DNA of 16,745 nt. Origin: DASUMF01 sp040510575 (GTDB lineage: Bacteria; Actinomycetota; Acidimicrobiia; IMCC26256; DASPTH01). The stretch lies in assembly GCA_040510575.1 (NCBI GenBank), contig JBEVIU010000049.1, positions 1 to 16,745 on the forward strand, in the 5' to 3' direction. The position numbers and the translations under genes were made by a program. The notes under the pieces are model-generated. The model ran no database searches, was not told the DNA's origin, and saw only the letters and a program-made list of their open reading frames with translations. Below are positions 13,285 through 16,745 of the stretch, piece by piece. Numbering within the stretch: the first letter of the stretch is position 1; each line of letters starts with the position of its first letter.

Positions 13285-14613
13285 TCAGCCGTTGCGACGG
13301 CGCACGCGGATCTTCACGGGCGTCGGCCCGAGCTCGAACGACTCGCGGATCTTGCGCTCGAGGTACCGCAGGTAGGTCTGCGGCAGCTCGTGGGTGGCGA
13401 AGAAGGTGAACGTGGGCGGATCCGTTGCGCCCTGTGTCGCGTAGAGCACACGCGGCCTGTGCTTGCGCACGATCGGCGGCGGGTGGCTCGCCTGCGCGTC
13501 GCGCAGCACCTTGTTGAGCGCGGCCGTCGGGATCCGCCGGTGGTACGCCTCCTCGGCCTGGCGCAGTGCCGGCATGATGCGGTGCGTCATCTTCCCGGTC
13601 AGCGCGGACACCGTGACCACCGGCGCGTACGCGAGGAACGCGAGCCGGTCGGCCACCGACGCCCGCGCCGCGGCACGGCCCTCGGCGTCGAGCAGGTCCC
13701 ATTTGTTCATGACGACCACCGTGGCGGTGCCGGCGGCGTCGATGCGTTCGGCGAGGCGCTGGTCCTGATGCGTGACACCGTCGGTCGCGTCGATCACGAG
13801 CAGCGCGGCGTCGGAGCGGTCGACGGCCTGGAGCGCGCGCACGAGGCTGAAGTACTCGGTCGGCTCGTCGATGCGGCTCCGCCGACGCATCCCCGCGGTG
13901 TCGACGAAGCGCAACGGACCGTCTTCGGTCTCCACCACGGTGTCGACGGTGTCGCGCGTGGTGCCGGGCATGTCGTGCACGATCGAACGCTCGTCGCCGA
14001 CCATGCGGTTGAACAGGGTCGACTTCCCGACGTTCGGGCGCCCCACCACCGCGACCGCGAAGAGGCCGTCGTTGTCGTCGGGGACGTCGTCGGGATCGGG
14101 CTCGGGCAACAGCTTCACGACCTCGTCGAGCAGGTCGCCACTCCCCCGCCCGTGGATCGCCGACACCATCATCGGATCGCCGAGGCCGAGCCGCGCGAAC
14201 TGCCAGATGTCGGCCTCCCGGCGTTCGTCGTCGACCTTGTTGACCACCAGCAGCACCGGCACGCCGGCGCGCTGCAGCACCTGCGCGACCCGCGCGTCCT
14301 CTTCGGTGACTCCGACGGTGACGTCGACCACGATGAGCACGACATCCGCGTGACGGAGCGCCTCTTCGGCTTGCTTGCTCACCTGTTGGGCGAGCGGCTG
14401 GGCACCGTCTCCGAAGGTGGGAGCGAGCCAGCCACCGGTGTCGACCACGAGGAACGATCGCCCGTTCCAATCGGCTTCGAGCTCCTTGCGGTCCCGCGTG
14501 ACGCCCGGCTCCTCCTGCACGATCGCGTCGCGTCGACCGACGAAGCGGTTGACCAGCGTCGACTTCCCGACGTTGGGCCGCCCGACCACCGCGACCACGG
14601 GGAGCCGGCTCAT
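13285..14613 (-). CDS. der: Ribosome-assembly GTPase Der (EngA)
   Basis: A 442-residue double-GTPase needed for 50S ribosomal subunit assembly. Two tandem G domains are intact: P-loops GRPNVGKS at 11-18 and 191-198, switch-II DTGG (58-61) and DTAG (238-241), and base-specificity NKVD (125-128) and NKWD (303-306). The region from about 355 is the KH-like RNA-binding domain with family residues VRKHRPRVLYATQ and a basic tail KIRVRRRNG. An acidic linker (169-182) joins the two G domains. The start ATG overlaps the upstream DUF512 stop as ATGA, so expression is probably coupled. Confidence 0.98.
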   Translation of the reverse strand: MSRLPVVAVVGRPNVGKSTLVNRFVGRRDAIVQEEPGVTRDRKELEADWNGRSFLVVDTGGWLAPTFGDGAQPLAQQVSKQAEEALRHADVVLIVVDVTVGVTEEDARVAQVLQRAGVPVLLVVNKVDDERREADIWQFARLGLGDPMMVSAIHGRGSGDLLDEVVKLLPEPDPDDVPDDNDGLFAVAVVGRPNVGKSTLFNRMVGDERSIVHDMPGTTRDTVDTVVETEDGPLRFVDTAGMRRRSRIDEPTEYFSLVRALQAVDRSDAALLVIDATDGVTHQDQRLAERIDAAGTATVVVMNKWDLLDAEGRAAARASVADRLAFLAYAPVVTVSALTGKMTHRIMPALRQAEEAYHRRIPTAALNKVLRDAQASHPPPIVRKHRPRVLYATQGATDPPTFTFFATHELPQTYLRYLERKIRESFELGPTPVKIRVRRRNG

Positions 14614-16061
14614 CGCGCCGCTCCCTCGAGCGCACGCACCAGCGACGCGCCGTCGGCCGGCACGATCTCGACGGTCCTGGGGAGATCCTCGACGCGGGTG
14701 CCGTCGAGGAACACGCCGTTGGAGAGCACGACGTCGGGGAGCAACACACGATCGTGGGCGGCGACACGACCCAGCGCGTCGGCGACGTCGACCCCCGTGA
14801 GGAGACCGGTGACGCCGATGTTGCCGCCGAAGAATCGGTTCGGGATCACGAGCAACTCTACCGACTCGGTGTCCTTCGCCGCGCCCGACAGGGTGGGCAG
14901 CAGCGGCGCGAGCACCCGAGCGCCGAGCTCCCCCGTGACGATGTGGGTGGTGCCGGGCGCTTGCCGCGGCGGCGCGCCGCTCGTGACGGGCACCCCGCCT
15001 CCGTCGCTGCCGCCTCCGTGGCCGAACGGCGATGACGGCAATCTTGGCGCGCGGTAGCCCTCGGCGGGCGCGCCGTCGACCCAGGCGAAGAAGCCAGTCC
15101 GGTCGGACTCGCTCGAGGCGTCGCGGCCCGCGATCGCCTCGTCGACTTCATGCTCGAAGGCGCGAGCCATGCCGATCCCGTTCTCCTGTTGGGGGAGGCC
15201 GTCGTAGGCGTCGAGCGTCGGGAACGGCCGCTGTGCGAGCAGGTAGTACTCGTCGGATGCGTAGACGAGGCGTCGACCGAGTGCGCGTGCGTACCGGTCC
15301 TGCCATTCGGCGACGAGGTCGACGACGCGTTGCGCCTCGGCCAGCGTGTGTGGGCGCATGTCGGGCTCGGTGGTGTAGTCGCTCACGCCGAGCGGCACGA
15401 CGCCCAAGGTCGCGAGCCGCGGGTAGCGATCGAGCACGCCGAGCAGCGTCTCGTCGAGCTGATCGCCGTCGTTGATGCCCGGGCACACCACCACTTGGCC
15501 GTGCACCTCGATGCCCGCGTCGAGCAGCACACCGAGCCAACGCAGGCTGGTGGCGCCGCGACGATTGCGGAGGAGACGCGTGCGCAGCTCGGGGTCAGTG
15601 GAGTGGATGCTCACGTAGAGCGGGCTGAGCTGCTCGGTGATGACGCGCTCGAGATCCGACTCCGTGAAGCGGGTGAGCGTGGTGAAGTTTCCGTAGAGGA
15701 ATGACAGCCGGTAGTCGTCGTCCTTGAGGTAGAGGCTGCGGCGCATCCCCTTCGGGAGCTGGTAGATGAAGCAGAAGGGGCAGTGGTTGTCGCACGTGCG
15801 CACGCGATCGAACACCGCCGTCTGCAGATCGAGGCCGAGTGGCGCGCCTTCGGGCTTGTCGACCACCACGAGCAGCTCGAGGCCGCCGCGACGGATCTCC
15901 AATTCCAGGCGCGACTCATCGGCTTGGATCTGATAGCGGATGACGTCGCGCACGACCTCGCCGTTGAGGGTGAGGAGCTCGTCGCCGGGCTGGAGCCCCG
16001 CGCCGTGCGCCGGAGAACCGGACGCGACCGCCACCACACGGGCCGCGTGGGCGGTGGGCAT
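14610..16061 (-). CDS. DUF512 protein: PDZ domain plus radical-SAM-like FeS core
   Basis: A 483-residue protein with an N-terminal PDZ domain (about 8-66, including GAGLQPGDELLTLNG) and a radical-SAM-type cluster motif C90-DNH-C94-PF-C97, followed by the DUF512 region. YLKDDDYRLSFLYGN, YVSIHSTDPELR and a Gly-rich C-terminal part with NRFFGGNIGVTGLLTG are typical. The biochemical role of this family is not established as far as I know. A low-complexity Gly/Ser segment near residues 370-385 separates the two halves. The frame opens at 16145, but the ATG at 16061 is chosen because the PDZ domain starts there; GGGAGG is unusually close (about 2 nt), and TAAGCT lies 8 nt upstream. Overlaps der by 4 bp. 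Confidence 0.93.
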   Translation of the reverse strand: MPTAHAARVVAVASGSPAHGAGLQPGDELLTLNGEVVRDVIRYQIQADESRLELEIRRGGLELLVVVDKPEGAPLGLDLQTAVFDRVRTCDNHCPFCFIYQLPKGMRRSLYLKDDDYRLSFLYGNFTTLTRFTESDLERVITEQLSPLYVSIHSTDPELRTRLLRNRRGATSLRWLGVLLDAGIEVHGQVVVCPGINDGDQLDETLLGVLDRYPRLATLGVVPLGVSDYTTEPDMRPHTLAEAQRVVDLVAEWQDRYARALGRRLVYASDEYYLLAQRPFPTLDAYDGLPQQENGIGMARAFEHEVDEAIAGRDASSESDRTGFFAWVDGAPAEGYRAPRLPSSPFGHGGGSDGGGVPVTSGAPPRQAPGTTHIVTGELGARVLAPLLPTLSGAAKDTESVELLVIPNRFFGGNIGVTGLLTGVDVADALGRVAAHDRVLLPDVVLSNGVFLDGTRVEDLPRTVEIVPADGASLVRALEGAAR

Positions 16062-16069
16062 GACCTCCC

Positions 16070-16075
16070 AGCTTA
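16070..16075 (-). promoter_or_regulatory. Candidate -10 (TAAGCT) for DUF512-der
   Basis: TAAGCT ends 8 nt before the ATG at 16061, giving a message with a leader of at most a few bases. The GGAGG between it and the ATG is probably too near the start to act as a normal ribosome site. Confidence 0.35.
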
Positions 16076-16111
16076 CGGCGGGGCGGGACGGAGGCTTCAG
16101 CAGTCGCCGCG

Positions 16112-16117
16112 TAGCCT
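16112..16117 (+). promoter_or_regulatory. Candidate leaderless -10 (TAGCCT) for ispH
   Basis: TAGCCT followed by exactly 6 nt and ATG on the plus strand. It supports the ATG at 16124 despite the missing Shine-Dalgarno. Confidence 0.45.
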
Positions 16118-16123
16118 CGCGGC

Positions 16124-16745
16124 ATGGACGAGGATCCGGCAGCACGACAGGAGGTGCGACGCGTGCTGCTCGCCGAGCCGCGTGGGTTCTGCGCCGGCGT
16201 CGAGATGGCGATCAAGGCGTTGCAGTGGATGGTGGAGGCGTTCGACGCGCCGGTGTACTGCTACCACGAGATCGTGCACAACCGGCTCGTGGTCGATCGC
16301 TTCCGCGAGCAGGGCGTGATCTTCGTCGACGACGTCGCAGAGGTGCCCGACGGCGCCCCGTTGATGCTCTCGGCGCACGGTTCGGCGCCGGAGGTGGTCG
16401 CGGCGGCTCGCGAGCACGACCGGATCGTGGTGAACGCGGTGTGCCCCCTCGTCACGAAGGTGCACCATGAAGCGAAGGTCCGGGCCGAGAAGGGCTACAC
16501 GGTGCTCTACGTGGGCCACGACGGCCACGACGAGGCCACCGGCACGCTCGCCGTCGCGCCCGAGTCCATGCGTCTCGTCGAGCACGAGGCCGACGTGGCG
16601 ACTGCCGCCGCGTCGGTGCCCGACCCCTCGAAGGTCGCGTTGCTGGCGCAGACCACGCTGTCGCTCAACGACTGGCAGGGCGTGATGGCAAAGGCGCGCG
16701 ACCAGTTCCCGGATCTGTGGACCGCATCGCGCAACGATCTCTGCT
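16124..16745 (+). CDS. ispH: 4-hydroxy-3-methylbut-2-enyl diphosphate reductase (IspH/LytB), truncated by the right edge
   Basis: Last enzyme of the non-mevalonate pathway, reducing HMBPP to IPP and DMAPP with a [4Fe-4S] cluster. The 207 visible codons contain PRGFCAGV (Cys23), HEIVHN (His52), SAHG (His85), CPLVTKVH (Cys107) and, as the last complete codon, the third cluster cysteine in RNDLC (Cys207). All three match the conserved cysteines of E. coli IspH. Two starts compete: the ATG at 16124, with TAGCCT 6 nt upstream (leaderless type), and a GTG at 16163, which has AGGAGG (16149-16154) 8 nt upstream and would give a chain beginning at VLLAEPRG. Both may be used. It is divergent from the DUF512-der operon across 62 bp. 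Confidence 0.96.
   Translation, partial: MDEDPAARQEVRRVLLAEPRGFCAGVEMAIKALQWMVEAFDAPVYCYHEIVHNRLVVDRFREQGVIFVDDVAEVPDGAPLMLSAHGSAPEVVAAAREHDRIVVNAVCPLVTKVHHEAKVRAEKGYTVLYVGHDGHDEATGTLAVAPESMRLVEHEADVATAAASVPDPSKVALLAQTTLSLNDWQGVMAKARDQFPDLWTASRNDLC

Noticed and set aside
14031..14600. Similar sequences about 540 bp apart in der
   Set aside because: They encode the two tandem P-loop regions of Der, not a DNA repeat.
13174..15057. Long plus-strand open frame (627 codons) over der and DUF512
   Set aside because: It is antisense to two genes with clear motifs, and its composition (runs of His, Arg, Asp, Val) is the mirror of GC-rich coding; no ribosome site or family match.

Overview
The window is GC-rich, densely packed bacterial chromosome. 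Strong G/C at third codon positions, many GTG starts, 1-8 bp gene overlaps and recurring TAnnnT hexamers 6-7 nt before start codons (leaderless-type promoters) point to an actinobacterium. The gene set (Der next to a PDZ/radical-SAM DUF512 protein and ispH, TadE/TadG-like genes, a zinc-ribbon/membrane microprotein near tRNA-Pro) would fit the Acidimicrobiia. That placement is inference, since there is no rRNA or marker phylogeny here.

Layout, left to right. (1) 1-1729, minus: a CDP-alcohol phosphatidyltransferase overlaps an NDP-sugar (mannose-1-phosphate guanylyltransferase type) pyrophosphorylase that runs off the left edge and probably continues as a fusion with a phosphomannomutase domain. 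(2) 1800-5878, minus: a MoxR ATPase (CoxD-like), a VWA protein (CoxE-like), an N-domain-only XdhC/CoxI protein, a larger XdhC protein, and a short-chain dehydrogenase whose active-site Tyr/Lys are replaced. This is the accessory and maturation set of a molybdenum hydroxylase of the CO-dehydrogenase type, without the catalytic subunits. A five-copy 14-bp tandem repeat sits at the CoxE/XdhC boundary. (3) 5904-6425, plus: gluconokinase, divergent from MoxR with a 25-bp gap. (4) 6434-8055, minus: a small RBS-supported protein, a serine beta-lactamase-fold hydrolase, and a decayed ABC-transporter ATPase remnant whose stop codon is fused to the hydrolase start. (5) About 8045-8345, plus: a coding-like scrap of unknown origin abutting the remnant, probably a deletion scar. 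(6) 8346-10051: a hotdog thioesterase-like gene, a C2/HC zinc-binding protein (probably leaderless), a helical hypothetical protein and a possible two-helix membrane peptide. (7) 10164-10686: tRNA-Pro(GGG), a cluster of three perfect palindromes, and a zinc-ribbon/TM microprotein. (8) 10755-13129, minus: an orphan TadE/TadG-like pair for surface or pilus export. (9) 13285-16061, minus: der and a DUF512 PDZ/radical-SAM gene overlapping by 4 bp, divergent from (10) ispH (16124 to the right edge).

Functionally the window mixes housekeeping (ribosome assembly GTPase, isoprenoid and phospholipid synthesis, a tRNA) with accessory metabolism (molybdoenzyme maturation, gluconate use, hydrolases) and a surface-protein module. 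I see no prophage, IS element, CRISPR array or complete defence system. The most unusual items are the 14-bp repeat array, the ABC remnant/deletion scar, the split XdhC pair, the palindrome cluster and the repeated leaderless-promoter signature.
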